Source: Undaria pinnatifida
Taxonomy: Eukaryota; Sar; Phaeophyceae; Laminariales; Alariaceae
Direction: 5' to 3'
DNA: 64,000 bases
Assembly (NCBI GenBank): GCA_012845835.1
Contig: JABAKD010000002.1
Coordinates: forward strand, 19,118,629 to 19,182,628
Shown here: one piece after another, positions 44,319-55,623 of the stretch
Layout of the letters: the number at the start of each line of letters is the position of its first letter
How positions within the stretch are numbered: the stretch's first letter is position 1
Made by a program: the position numbers and the translations under genes
Notes under the pieces: generated by a model
Database searches by the model: none
The model's input: the letters and a program-made list of their open reading frames with translations, nothing else
Told to the model about the DNA's origin: nothing

Positions 44319-46170
44319 CACATCATCTCGCATAATCAAGTCCGTGGTCACAGGACAGGCTCCATCAGTTGTTGTTCTCACATTAACTCGCATAATCAAG
44401 TCCGTGGTCACAGGACAGGCTCCAGTCACTCTGGAGCTGAGGAATACCCCAGGGAAAAACACACACAACCCAAGGTGGTACACGCATATATCACAGCTGA
44501 CGCAATTCATGCCTCCACCAGAAACATATAAAAGTGAAATCGGGAGTCAGTCTACGATGTGCCAGGTCCAGGCCGGTGCATACGTCTCACTACTCACGCC
44601 TGGAGAAACCAAATATTCCGATTGCCACCCAGGGAAGACTACCACGTATATATTACACGTAGTATCTATCACTACGCATACGCACGACAGGCATAAGTCA
44701 ATTGGAGAAAAGGAAACAAAGAAAAGAAAAGAAGATAAAGGAAAGGAAAGGAAAGAAAAGAGAAGAAAAAAAACGAAACAAGACGAAAAAGGCAAGCAAA
44801 GAGAAGAAAAAGACAAGAAAAGCAAGAAAAGACAAGACAGGAAAGCAAGGAAAGAAGAAGAGAAAAAAAGAAAAAAAGAAATAGAAAAAGAAAAGAAAGA
44901 AAAATGTCATACTAGCAGACCCTAGGAACTGGCTAAGGATGGCATTGGACTAACAGAGGGTATCACGTCCATCATCAATGGCACCTGGGAGAGAACGCAA
45001 CATGGCGAAGAAGTCAGGGCGGTCTTATGCTATCTTGCGATGGCCATTAGAAAGCCCACAACTTTCAATACGATGATGGCCAAACCCAGACTTCAGTCTC
45101 TTGGGCATGACGCTCCCCCTTCCGCCCCTCCCCCCTTCCTCCCTTTCCCCCTCCCCCCCCTCCCCCCTCCCCCCCTCCCCCAGTCCCCTCCCCGCCCCCC
45201 CCCCCCTTCCCCCTCCCCCCGGCCGCTTAGAAATGCCAACGGTGGATGACGCTGCCGCAGCCTTTGCGCGTCGCTCTGCAGCTTTGCGTCTCTCCGTTTC
45301 ATGCCAATTCCGCATGAACAACTCGGCTCCCTCCTCTACTCTTCGAAACCATCTGCCAGCCTTCTGAGCAGCCTTTCGCCATCCTTCGAATTTCATTCCA
45401 AAAACCGACATATCCTCCTTCAGATGATCCATCCAGTTTTTCTCTTGCCCCCCTGAGTAGCCCTTACCCCCCACAAGCTCCCCACACATCACCCTCTGTG
45501 GAAGACGCTCCTCCCCCATACGTGCTACGAATCCCGCAAACAATATCCTCCGTTTGCGCACTATTGCCTCTATGCTCTCGGAAGCTGTCTTGGCAAGCGC
45601 GTCGGCGTACGATAGGGTGTGGTCGTCGCGCTTCCGTTTCCGCCATCCAAGGCATCGGAGGAGCATGGAGCGGTGAACCTGTCGTAGCCTGTCATAGTCA
45701 GGCTTCTTCGGGCTCCACGTCATGCAACCGTACAGCAGTGTCTCGACCACCTCAGCTTTCAGCAACCGCACCTTCAACCGTAAACGCACACCCGGGCGAT
45801 CATAGATTTCCATCTTGTACCGCTGGAAACACGCCCAGGCCCTCTGAAGACGCCGCGTTATTTCAGTGCTAAGGTTTCTGTCTGCGGTGATAGCCCCGCC
45901 CAAGTATGCAAACTGGATTGTTTGTTTGTAAACCTGGCCGGCTGCATTGATCGTGAAGGACACCTTCCCCCCGCTTTTGGTTTCCAGGCACATTATCTCT
46001 GTTTTTGCCTCGGATACTGTAAGCCCGAACGACGAACACGCAGTCACGATCGTCGTCATCATCCTCTCCAGACCTTCTGATGATCGCGATACGATGCCCG
46101 CATCGTCCGCGTACAGCATACCCCACAATCTCTGCACCCCCTCCCCCTCCTTCCCCCTCCGTACATCAGT
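44319..46170 (-). mobile_element. LINE (non-LTR retrotransposon), best-preserved copy
   Basis: From about 46160 to 45025 one uninterrupted minus-strand frame encodes QRLWGMLYADDAGIVSRSSE (RT motif C, YADD intact), FGLTVSEAKTEIMCLE, FAYLGGAITADRNLSTEITR, RAWACFQRYKMEIYDRPGVR, ETLLYGCMTWSPKKPDYDRL, LGWRKRKRDDHTLSYADALA, RRILFAGFVARMGEERLPQR, a Trp-rich C-terminal segment and a Gly/Arg-rich end. RT motifs A and B are missing, so the copy is 5'-truncated near 46170. The 3' untranslated part has a long purine tract on the plus strand (44697-44910), the conserved terminus (CTTGATTATGCGAGTTAATG) at 44380-44400, a partial duplication of that terminus at 44325-44370, and the giant (CAA)n tail. It is probably one of the younger insertions. 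Confidence 0.93.
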
Positions 46171-46326
46171 AAATAATGTTGACTGACACCACTGCACACT
46201 GTGTACCTGTGTACAGGCAACACCTCTCGGGGTAACGCGGCGTCAACCATCGCAATATCATACAATTTCGGGCAATGTGATCTCCATTCAAAGATCCTGT
46301 TTTGTTTTATTCAATTGTCAGCCGGT

Positions 46327-46446
46327 CGCCCCCGTGGTCTAGTGGTCTTTACCCTCGAATACTCCTAACGTTTGTTTGTCCTTGAGTTCGATTCCCACCA
46401 TGATGAGATTTGACTTTATTTTGCAATGCAATGCAAAAAAAAAAAG
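46327..46446 (+). mobile_element. tRNA-derived SINE candidate with A-tail
   Basis: GTGGTCTAGTGGT (46334-46346) is a near-perfect tRNA A box. GAGTTCGATTCC (46384-46395) is a B box 38 bp downstream. About 40 bp further an A-run (46435-46445) ends the unit. Stems of a true tRNA do not close: the T-arm and acceptor do not pair. So this is a tRNA-derived SINE or a tRNA pseudogene. No clear flanking duplication is seen. Confidence 0.55.
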
Positions 46447-47755
46447 GACCAACGGCTGAGAGCGCCTAGCAGAGTGGGTAGGTACAATTCGACGCGAGTC
46501 GACGAGGGAAGAAAATGCTGACTTCTTCTCGCGATGAAAATGAAGGCACGTGTCGATGTGGGGAGGGAGGAGGAGGGCCCGCTATTGTGACCCCGGATCT
46601 GAGTTACTACTGCTGCTGGGAGGGAGCGCGAGAGTGGTGCGAGGACAATAAATGGGATGAAAAAAAAAATGTTGCAAAGGTATATTATTACTAGACCGCG
46701 CACAGCACCCCTCCCTATTTTTTTCCGTTTTTTTTTTATTTGTATGTGTCCATTTTTTAGGCAAAAAATATTGACAGGTTACTTATTTTTGGTGCAGTAG
46801 TAGTACATCCTGGAAGAAGATACTACTAGAGTGTCTGCGCCTGTTTTTTTTTCAGAAGTTGGGCTTGCTTTCAGTCGGAAATAAAAAATACTAAACATGG
46901 ACCTTTTCCGCTATCTATGCGCTTAGTCCGAAACGAAAAAATACAACTACCAGTAAGTAACACCTACCTGGTATGTTAGTCTCTAAGTACAGTAGGAAAT
47001 ACGCACGGCACTGTTAGCAGTCATGGTAGAGACACCCTGAATATTATTTACTGAGGGGACGCGTCCGATTTCAACAACGTGAAAGCACCCGTGAAGCAAA
47101 GACAGCAGCAGATACACATATCCCGCCTTCCCGAGTAAAAACAGAAAATAAGCGCTACGCCAACCTCCCGTACGAGCAAAGCCACCCCCGCATCTATCTT
47201 AGACAACGCCGCCGCAACGAGAGATAGCTCTCCTATTCTTCTTCGCTTTCCTCCTCGCCCGTGACCACGCAAACCAATGAATGCGACAGCCTTCAGGTAA
47301 TAAACAAATCAGGTAATAAACAAAGCTCTTCTAGAATCTTCCAAAACCTCGCCGGTTGACATGACCCCATGTCGACGCTTGACGCAAACCGACTTTGCGT
47401 CCTGTCGACTTCGAACCTCCATTGCCACGGGGACAGCAGTGCAGTCTCTTCGTTGATGACAAGTCCTCTTTCGTTTCACCTAGAGGCGAAGCAGGTTCTC
47501 AATACTCTTTTCGGTATTTTTGTTTGATATACGCCAACTTTCACTTGGCGGCGCATTTAACAACAGCAATGTGTTTCGCCTATTCTTGCCTTCTTTGTTG
47601 TATATGACGTTTTTCTTTTGTCAAATTATGCCCTTCATAATATCATGTTTGTATTAAACTCTTGGCATTACTTTAAAGTTCAACGGATGTCAAATCGGAC
47701 AGCTACACCTTAACTTGTCGAAGTGCTGCCCTGCCCTACCCGAAGCATGGGCGTC
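46447..47755. other. No gene supported
   Basis: A minus-strand frame near 47100-47290 (GELSLVAAALSKIDAGVALL) looks mildly protein-like but has no convincing borders. TACCTGGTA occurs at 46965. Nothing else is seen. Confidence 0.35.
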
Positions 47756-48300
47756 GGCGACACTCTCCCCGCCCCTGAAACGGCGGGATAGCAGATCGGT
47801 GGGATATATTTCGTTGAGGAATTAGTGGGGTATTAGTCCGTTTGACCACTTGCAAAAGGTTAACCAGTTGCTTACCCAAACGAAGTCTGATAACACTCCC
47901 CCCCCCTAAAACGGCGGGATACCAGGTCGACCGGATATACACAAAAACGTGTCCATATCCAAGCGAATTTTTCATTCCCTGGGTATACCGGGGAGAGTAT
48001 TTTTTAAGTTCGACACGGGGAAAGTCGTAAAAGTTTATTATTGTGGATGGTGGGATCGAACTCACGACCCAGAAGCCTATGGTCCTGCCGACGACGCCAT
48101 TTGTTAAGGAATTAGTGGGGTATTAGACCGTTTGACTACTGCAAAAGGCTAACCAATAGCTTACCCAAACTAAGCCTTATGACACTTCCTGCCGACGACG
48201 CCATTTGTTAGGGAATTAGTGGGGTATTTTAGTCCGTTTAACCACTTGCAAAAGGTTAAGCAATAATAGCTTACCCAAACTAAGCCTTATATCAAAACCC
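47756..48300 (-). repeat. Tandem repeat with tRNA-like B box, locus 2
   Basis: Three copies of the ~75-bp block (starting near 47822, 48113, 48214) and one body with GGGTCGTGAGTTCGATCCCA. It has the same layout as 39.59-39.98 kb, with spacings of ~291 and ~101 bp instead of ~294. Confidence 0.65.
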
Positions 48301-48544
48301 TTTCGTAGCAAGAAAAAATGGAGTCATGACTGCTGTAAGCGGAGATAAAAGAGAAGGAAGGGCAGTCTCACAGCATAAGAGAGGACATCATGGCGGGAAC
48401 GGGCGTTGAGGGTTTAAACACGGAAGGGCTTTGTGGAAATATATATATGTATATTATATATGCATGCAGTAGTAGTGTTAATAATAGCTGTCGCTATAGG
48501 AATTCGTGCTAGCGGATGTCTGACATCTGATGTTGTAACTGCTG

Positions 48545-48660
48545 TGTCGTGAACCGTTTTACTGGGGTATTCTTCCACCCCAGAGTGGCTGGAGCCCCTG
48601 TCCTGTGACCGCGGCCTTGATGATGCGAGTTAACGTGGGAGCGATAACTAAATTTTCTTG
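48545..48660 (+). mobile_element. LINE 3' end fragment
   Basis: GGGGTATTCTTCCACCCCAG .. CCTTGATGATGCGAGTTAAC GTG matches the family terminus, diverged, without a CAA tail. Confidence 0.7.
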
Positions 48661-48764
48661 GTGTGTATAATATAAATACCTGGCAGTTTAGCGCCAAGAT
48701 AACACACCTGTTGAATAATAACTGTGATATCTGGCACGCATTTTTAAGCGAAATGGTATATTAT

Positions 48765-48897
48765 AAAAATAAAAATACACTCCAGCTGTGAGATCGAATA
48801 TTTTGTCGAAACTCATCTTTGCAAGCTGTGTGTGATACTCCGATCGCGCGTATTACGGGTTGTGTGTCCTCATTAAGGATATAGGTCGGTGACTCAG
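48765..48897 (-). mobile_element. Retroelement family R2, short copy
   Basis: Only the last ~130 bp: constant terminus CAGCTGGAGTGTATTTTTAT TTTTATAATA on the minus strand, 5'-truncated inside the GTCGGCGACTC block. Confidence 0.8.
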
Positions 48898-49289
48898 TCG
48901 AAATGGCATATGTACAACTACAACATAAATATTTCGCAAACTTCTCACACAAGTCACCACCAAATAGTCGTCATGGTGATACTACATGATTGCATATGTC
49001 GAATGTTCTACCTTACGGCCAACTACCAGATCCATGTATGACAACACACCGAAGCTATATTGTAACACATTTGTATACCACAGTTCTAACGTTTTGCTAT
49101 CATCCACCTCCGCTCCCCGCCACCACCACCACCATCACCACACACACCCCCCTTCCCCCACGCACAAAAAAAACACCCCCCCCTCCCCCGCCACCTCGCC
49201 TAAAATCAAGAGTAATGAACACTACTACCAGACAGGTGATATCACCTCATTATCTATCCAGCCAGCCATGCCGTAGCTGCAATCCATTC
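48898..49289. other. No gene; C-rich (CCA/CACC) stretch
   Basis: 49105-49200 is C-rich with CACCACCACCACC words. Nothing else. Confidence 0.4.
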
Positions 49290-49957
49290 AATCCCCCCCG
49301 CGCCCCCCTCCTTCCCCGCTACCTGCACCATCGCCTAGACCTAGCACCACGCGTACATACAGTAAGTTCCTATCAGGTATACATCTATGCGACCTAAAGC
49401 GGTTGGAATTCCCCCCCTCGCCCTTCGAACATTCCGCCCTCTCCTCACCGGTTGTACGACTTACAATATATAAACATGGCAAACTGACGCATTCCTTCCA
49501 CAACCGTCAGATTTGTCTCCGCAAAAAGGTTCTATAGTTTCCGCGCACAGATTGAGTTGCCCCCTCCCCCCCCCGCTTCCCCCTCGTTTTCGCCCCCGGG
49601 CCCCCGTTTTTTTTTTTTTCAACTCCGCCCTCCTGTCACCGGTAATACGACTCACAGGATACACTTATGTCTTGATAAGCTGATGCATTTTCTTCCACAG
49701 CTGTCAGATTTTGCCCCGCTCAAAACGGGTTTTATAGTTTCCGCGCACAGATTTATCAAACATCACCCAGTTGACCCTGGTACAAGCTACAACGTAGTTC
49801 CAAGGGGAGTCGCCCGCCTATATCCTTAATGAGGACACACGCCCAGTATAATACGCGCGATCGGAGCATCACACACAGCTTTCAAAGATGAGGTCCGACG
49901 AAATATTAATCTTCGATCTCACAGCTGGTGGAGCGCATTTTTATTTTTATTGTAATA
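49290..49957 (+). mobile_element. Retroelement family R2, long copy
   Basis: Contains two sub-blocks (CGCATTCCTTCCACAACCGT at 49489; TGATGCATTTTCTTCCACAG at 49681) each followed by TATAGTTTCCGCGCACAGAT, then the common 3' part to CGATCTCACAGCTGGTGGAG with a TTTTTATTTTTATTGTAAT tail. Confidence 0.78.
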
Positions 49958-50339
49958 GGTTTTTGTCTCGATCGTGTGGGTCCCGATCACTGTGGTTCCC
50001 CGCCACAAAACAATGTCCACCAAAAAAGAGGATGCAAATCCAAAGTAAGGGTTTCACAGCTGTGCACTTCTTCGTGGAAAGCGTTATTATCATGGCACAC
50101 CTGTTGTTGTTGCTGCTGCTGCTGTTGTTCCCAAGGATGGATGGATGGTGTGTCTGAAAAAGAAAACTCGACCAATTCCTAAAAGGTTCATTATTTTTCA
50201 GGAGATCCGGCGGCCGGGCGGAACACACACGGAGACTTCGGTACCGAACACGAAGGTAGAGAGTAGGAGCCCCTTTTTTTCGCTCGTATAGTAAGTCATA
50301 TGTTACATATTATACTCACATTTATCCATCATAACAAGA

Positions 50340-50500
50340 TCAGACATCAATCGTCCACGCGCGGCGGACAGATCACCGACCCCCACTCACTCGATGATCT
50401 AGACCTATTCGAGGAATATCTGTATGGTGTAGCTCACGCTAACGGGTGGGAGCCGTGCGATCTGCGTGATTCCAGCAAATGTTTCTATTCTAACAGGGTT
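50340..50500 (+). CDS. Possible orphan exon, unknown protein
   Basis: A frame reads TDPHSLDDLDLFEEYLYGVA then HANGWEPCDLRDSSKCFY. Its acidic helix plus W-E-P-C-D-L-R-D looks like real protein rather than biased noise, and nearby frames are poorer. I cannot place reliable splice sites and do not recognise it. It may be a decayed exon. Confidence 0.22.
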
Positions 50501-50779
50501 GGATCTGTACGCTTCTTCTCTATACTGCGTATACACCAGGCAAGAAGAGGTAAATGCGTCTTACGCAGAACCAAAAACCGCCACGCGTCGCATACCTATA
50601 CCCGGTGGCTGTGCGCTCGTTGTCTGCGTCTGCTCTGCACATAGAACGTTCCTGGTACTTGGTATCCAGACCCCCTCTTTGGGTATGACATTGCTTTGGC
50701 ACCAAGCTCTCTGGTCTAGGTTTGGCGCCGAGCTTGCTTGCGCTGCTTCGGCGGCAAGGACGAGTGCAGCGATAGGGGT

Positions 50780-51265
50780 ACCCCTTTTCAGTAGTAATAT
50801 TTTCTGAATGACGGGGCTCATAACCTATGAACAAAATCGTCGGAATGCCAATTTTCTTGGAGGGGGGGGGAGGGGGGGGTCATTCTCTTATTGTGTTCCT
50901 AGGCCGTGGGTTTGTTCGTCGGGTTGCCTTTTTTCGGTTTCCTCAAAAACTGTTCTGTGGGTGAGGTACTAATATTATGGACCTCCTCAAGACCACAGGC
51001 TACGGTAGGCAGTCGGGGGGTGGGGGGTACCCTCGTTTTTTTAACTCATGGATTTGAGCTATCATACTGTCATACTTGCACGAGTGACTCTGTACCTCAC
51101 TGACGAAAATACTTTTTACGCGATATGCTTGGCGCAGCGTGGCTAATTACTGCGTTGCGGATTCACGCCGCGAAATAAAAATAGCACCCGAGCTTAAGAC
51201 CGATAAAGGAACAGGGGGGGTGTCGCTCGCGCGAGTGACTCCGGGCCACGGAAAAAAAAAATGCC
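50780..51265. repeat. Nested dispersed repeats D and F
   Basis: 50790-50850 (TTTTCTGAATGACGGGGCTC .. AAATCGTCGGAATG) is family D reversed. 50895-50970 (CCTAGGCCGTGGGTTTGTTC .. GGGTGAGGTA) matches 60.10-60.15 kb and, reversed, 56.68 kb. 51050-51260 is family F with palindrome TCGCTCGCGCGAGTGA. Confidence 0.55.
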
Positions 51266-51489
51266 CCCGAAAGTGAACTCCCCCGCGCAGCCTGGGTCCC
51301 TCAATAGGTTAGGAGCCTCGGGAAACAAAAGAGGTGCCCACACCCTCTACCGAAAGTTGTGTTCATTGCACACAAGTCGGGACATTGCATACGGTCAGTC
51401 TTCCGCGCTGCGGTTTCCTGGGTGTGCACTATGTTGCCTCATGGGCAGTCCCACGGCGGTGACATGGATACGACATAGCGTTCTATCGT

Positions 51490-52165
51490 ACGTTCATGAA
51501 CGTTCATGGTGTATTCCTGAAAGCTCATGGTAATGCCGTGGTGCTGCCATGATATTTCCCTGGGACTGCGATGGGATTTCCATGGGACTGTCACGGGTCT
51601 CTCACGGGTCTGTCACGGGACTGTCACGGGACTGCCACGGGACTGCCACGGGACTGCCACGGGACTGCCACGGATGCTGCCATGATACTTTCATGGAACT
51701 TCCACGGGACTGGCACGGGATTACCGTGGACCTGCCATGGGTGCTGCTATGATACTCCCATGGGACTGCCATGACAATTCCATGGGACTGCCACGGGACT
51801 GCCGTGGAACTGCCGTTGGACTGCCATGGGAGCTGCCATGAGAGCTGCCGTGGGACCGCCATGGGGGCTGTTATGGGACGGCCATGGGACTACCACATGG
51901 GACTAATTTCACATGGGATAATGAACCACCATGGCACTGCCATGACGGTGCCATCGATTGCGATGCTAGCTGCCATGGCACTCTCATGGCACTACCATGA
52001 GGCTGACACACGCACACCGTGGGGCTTTAATGGGACTGCCATGGAACCCTCACGGCATGTCGTGGCATTTCACGGCACTTTCGCGGCGCCTCATCGCCCC
52101 TCATGGAGTCAGATGACGAGATCTCATGGACTGTCACCCACGGCACCTCATATGGCCTTATGATC
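51490..52165 (+). repeat. GGGACTGCCAYG minisatellite
   Basis: Dozens of ~12-bp units GGGACTGCCACG / GGGACTGCCATG, cleanest at 51590-51670, drifting on both sides. CCATGG makes units self-complementary. Frames such as D-C-H-G-T-A-T-G-L-P-R are translations of the repeat. Confidence 0.92.
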
Positions 52166-52752
52166 GTAACACTTTATGAAGCCTACCTACCTCATGGCAG
52201 TCCGAGGCAATTCTATTTTATTGGCATGTGCAACCCAATGACACCCTCATTGTAGTCCCCATCACAGTTGTTATGAACGCTTCACGAAAACTGCCACGAA
52301 ACTGTCACATGTCAATCGGCTTCGTCAACGTTCATGAAGTCACGTATACGCCGTGAGAAGTGCAACGGAAACCGGTGAAAGCGCACGAACGCGCTTGGAG
52401 CGCAAGGTGCCGTGAAAGCGCATGAAGACCTGGAACGCAACCACTCAGGCGATTACGCCACTATGACCTGCTTCTGGACAGACCATGCGCGGGGGACGGT
52501 CCACCTATTTTGTACCGGTATGTCAAACACAGGAGATGCATTATTTTCGCGGTATCAGTATCCGCTCATACCCGAGATTGAAAAAAACGCCGCAACAACA
52601 TTGTCGGCCACACCCGACGTGTTGAGTGTTGGCGATTATCTGGCACACAGCTAACACGACAATATACGCCCATCGTCTCGTATCCCGGCCCTCAACGTAC
52701 TCCCACAGGACACGCTTGATTCATTGTACAGCAGTGAGGAACGGTTTCAGCG
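52166..52752. other. Upstream flank of the Pro-rich gene
   Basis: Contains decaying minisatellite words (CTGCCACGAAACTGTCAC, GTGAAAGCGCA) to about 52440. Downstream, TTGATTCATTGTACAG ending at 52731 and GCAGTGAG at 52738 are possible acceptors for the exon that follows. Promoter elements are not identified. Confidence 0.4.
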
Positions 52753-53816
52753 ATGAACGAAGACCAGGTACCACCGCCACTTCCCCCCCGGGGGCAAATG
52801 GAAGCGCTGAGCGCTCCATCCCCACCGCTTCCCCCGAGGCCACGGGTGACATCGCGGAACGCTTCTTCAACGCATGCAGACCAGGCACCCCCAGCTGAGC
52901 TTCCCAAGCAACGAGCGGGAGCGCGAGCCGCTACACCGATATATGGCGATCCAGCATCCCCATCGGGTCCTCCCAAACCAACGGTGCCGGTGTGGGGCAC
53001 TCCATCGATGTGCGAAGACCTGGCACCCCTAGCGGCATCCCCCAGGTGGCAAACAGACGAGCAAGCCGCTCCACCGATGTACGCGTATGTAGCCCCCGCA
53101 GCGCCACCGCCCAAACCAGAAGTGGCAGGGGCAGACGTTCCGCCGACGTATGCAGATCTAGCCCCCACAGCGCCCCGCCGCAACCGAGCGGTGGGCGCGC
53201 TCGACGCCTTTTCGCCGGCGTGTGTACATCTAACACCCCCAGCACCTTCCGTCACACCGTCCGCAGCAGCGCTCTACGCTCTACGGTTGCGTGCAGATGA
53301 AGAAACACCCCCAGCGCGTTTCCCCGCCCCAGTGGCTGTAGACGACGCTCGGCCGGAAAGCGCAGATCTAGCTCCCAATACCGACCAAGCAGTGGCAGCG
53401 CGCGGCGTTCCACCGATACACGCCGATCGAGCCCCCCCGCAGCTTTCCCCCAAGGCAGCGTTACCTGCGCGGAGGGCCACAACGCCTGGTGCGGGTAGGG
53501 CACCTCCGATGCCTCCGCCCAGGCCCGACCCCAGACCCGACATTGCGGGGCAGACACCCCGCTATCGAGCGAGTGAAGGGGGTGGTGCGGTGGGCGGGCT
53601 TCCTGCTCGAGCTGGCGTGCACTTCGCGACACGATCACGGGAGCTTCCCCCAAATGAGCATGGCGTGCCCGATAACGGCGGAAGCGGCAGCGGTGGAGGC
53701 GGCGGCGGTAGCCAATACTCCATGGGCGGTAGCGGGGGAGGCGAAAGGGGCGACCGTGACGGTCCTGAGGAAGATGATGTTCTCAATGACCGCCTTGAAG
53801 AGCTAGAGAAGAAGAG
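52753..53816 (+). CDS. 23-residue Pro-rich repeat protein, exon 1
   Basis: An uninterrupted 354-codon segment. It opens MNEDQVPPPLPPRGQMEALS and continues in 23-residue units, such as RVTSRNASSTHADQAPPAEL-PKQ, TVPVWGTPSMCEDLAPLAAS-PRW and EVAGADVPPTYADLAPTAPR-RNR, with P-P-x-x-A-D-x-A-P as the core. About eleven units drift toward the end (to roughly residue 260). A Gly/Ser-rich linker (GGSGSGGGGGGSQYSMGG) and a charged helix EEDDVLNDRLEELEKKR follow. The exon ends in phase 2 at donor GTCAGT. The first unit is partial, so an upstream exon is possible and the ATG is a convenience start. No signal peptide is seen at this start. Pro-rich repeats may bind SH3/WW-like or wall partners, which is inference. 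A broken inverted paralogue lies at 23.7-27.2 kb. Confidence 0.6.
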
Positions 53817-55033
53817 GTCAGTCAGTCCAGCGCGGAGGATACGGATGTTTCTTTGTCTTGATCATTGTATTTTGTTTTCTTCGACATAATCGGACATATT
53901 TGTGTCTTGTGTGTTTTTCTCGGATCCCTTAAACGTACATTTCTACCTGGTAATCTAGGTCGTTTCAATGCCTTCAATTTTCCGGCATATGAGGTGTGAG
54001 GGGGGCCTGTGCATGGTCTAGATACGAAACACGATAACGACAGGCAAGTGTTAGCGCTTGGCAAATACTGAGAATGTTCCACCAACAAAACGGTTTCACG
54101 TATTCCACGGCATTGCAAATATATATAGGTGTGTGTTATATAGGTGTATGTTGCGTTTTCTTCGTTATAGATGCCACATGACGGGACAACAAAATCTGAC
54201 CACTCTCTATCTCGCCCTACCCTAGCTTCGTCGGACCATGCGTTTTAGTTGCGTTGATTCGCCGCGGCGAGCCGTATTTTATGCCACGCTCGGCGGAAAG
54301 TTCAAGACTCGTCGGAATATCAATCGAATTTCCAAACGGTCCTTACATTTCGACCCAGAGCGATACAGCGCTGTAGCACTGTGTACCAGATTCGAGCAAG
54401 AACGAAGACGGTCACCGGTTGCATGCATTGAGGTTACAGAGCAGAAACGATCGACTCTACGAAGATCGGGGGGTGGGGGGGGGGTTCTTCCATTGGTATG
54501 CCTTTTTTTCTGTTTTATTTTCTGTGACCACGGGGTCTAGATTGGGTACAGGGGAGACAGTAATGCCTCCTTGTAGTGGACACCTTCCAATTACCTATTC
54601 TCAGGTAACTGCCTAAACTACATCTACGGGGAATTAGGAGCTTTCCAAGGCAATAAACACCCCAGGAATAATCACAAGTCTTTTTTGAAACTTTAACACC
54701 TTCTTAAAGTGCTGGGAAAATTAATCCCGCAGTGAGGACCGCTCTTGCCGAAGCAGGCGTTTGTTGATTTTTTCCAGTATTTTTTCTTGAAAAACTACAA
54801 AAAAAAAACTTCTAATTTCCAAACAAATACCACAGGAAAAGCCGTATTTTCTATTTTTATTTTTTTAAGCTTACTGGGTAGTTCCACGCCTGAGGGCCTC
54901 AACCGGTCAGAACCTTCCGGCCCAAAAGCAGCATCTTTTACCGCGAGATGACTCGCTGTGCGTTCCAATTCTCACCACGTGGCGTCTTGAACGCCTTCCA
55001 AAACGTATTGTCGTTTTTTTTTTCATCGGGCAG

Positions 55034-55187
55034 GGATAGATGGCAGGTCGTGGAATACGCCGTTAATGCTCCAGCCTACCTGGAGACAATGGAGGGTGTT
55101 GCGAGGATGGCTCAACACGGGGCCAATGTGGGTAACGCTTGCCTGTGGGGTGTTATGATTGTTCCATGTTTGGCCATCTGGCAATGA
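55034..55187 (+). CDS. Pro-rich repeat gene, exon 2
   Basis: The acceptor is a T-run, then CATCGGGCAG. The exon starts with one base completing the split Arg codon from exon 1, so phases agree exactly (..LEKKR then DRWQVVEYAVNAPAYLETME, GVARMAQHGANVGNACLWGV, MIVPCLAIWQ-stop). This extends the helix of exon 1 and ends in a hydrophobic stretch that could be a membrane anchor. Alternatively the exon may end earlier at a cryptic donor and join the block at 55624, which repeats the motif HQGANVGEA. Confidence 0.5.
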
Positions 55188-55623
55188 TCCCAATGGCAAA
55201 CGGGGGGGGGGCTTTTCTGGGGACTACCAGATCAAGGGGTTATCGAAGCATAACTATACCAGCAAGCTTTTACAATCACATGTTTCGAATACATAAGATG
55301 TGAGTTCGATCGGTTGAGTGGTCGATGCAGCACCCAGCACCCAGCTTTGCAAAGCTACGTGATACATTGGGCACGCCTTTTTCAAACAATTACCCATCGT
55401 TAAGGATGTACGAAGTAAAATATGCAGTTTACCGACTCCCCTGTGCGCTGACAAGTAAACGGGAGTTTTTTACGTGGGCGATTTCGAGCTACAATCGTTC
55501 TGCGCGCGCTGCTACTACATAACCCGTGTCATATTGTATGCAGGAGGTTATCTACGGTTGAAAAATTACCTCATGATGGCACCAATGGCTCCGAAACATC
55601 GATGATCCCGAACATGAATGCAG

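Noticed and set aside
44697-44910. Lys/Glu/Arg-rich coding region
   Set aside because: It is the purine tract of the LINE 3' untranslated region read in frame.
47048-47290. Minus-strand exon (GELSLVAAALSKIDAGVALL)
   Set aside because: Mildly protein-like but only weak splice borders and no neighbouring exons in phase.
51549-52163. Open frames with D-C-H-G-T-A-T-G-L-P-R repeats
   Set aside because: They arise from a 12-bp satellite whose unit length is a multiple of three.
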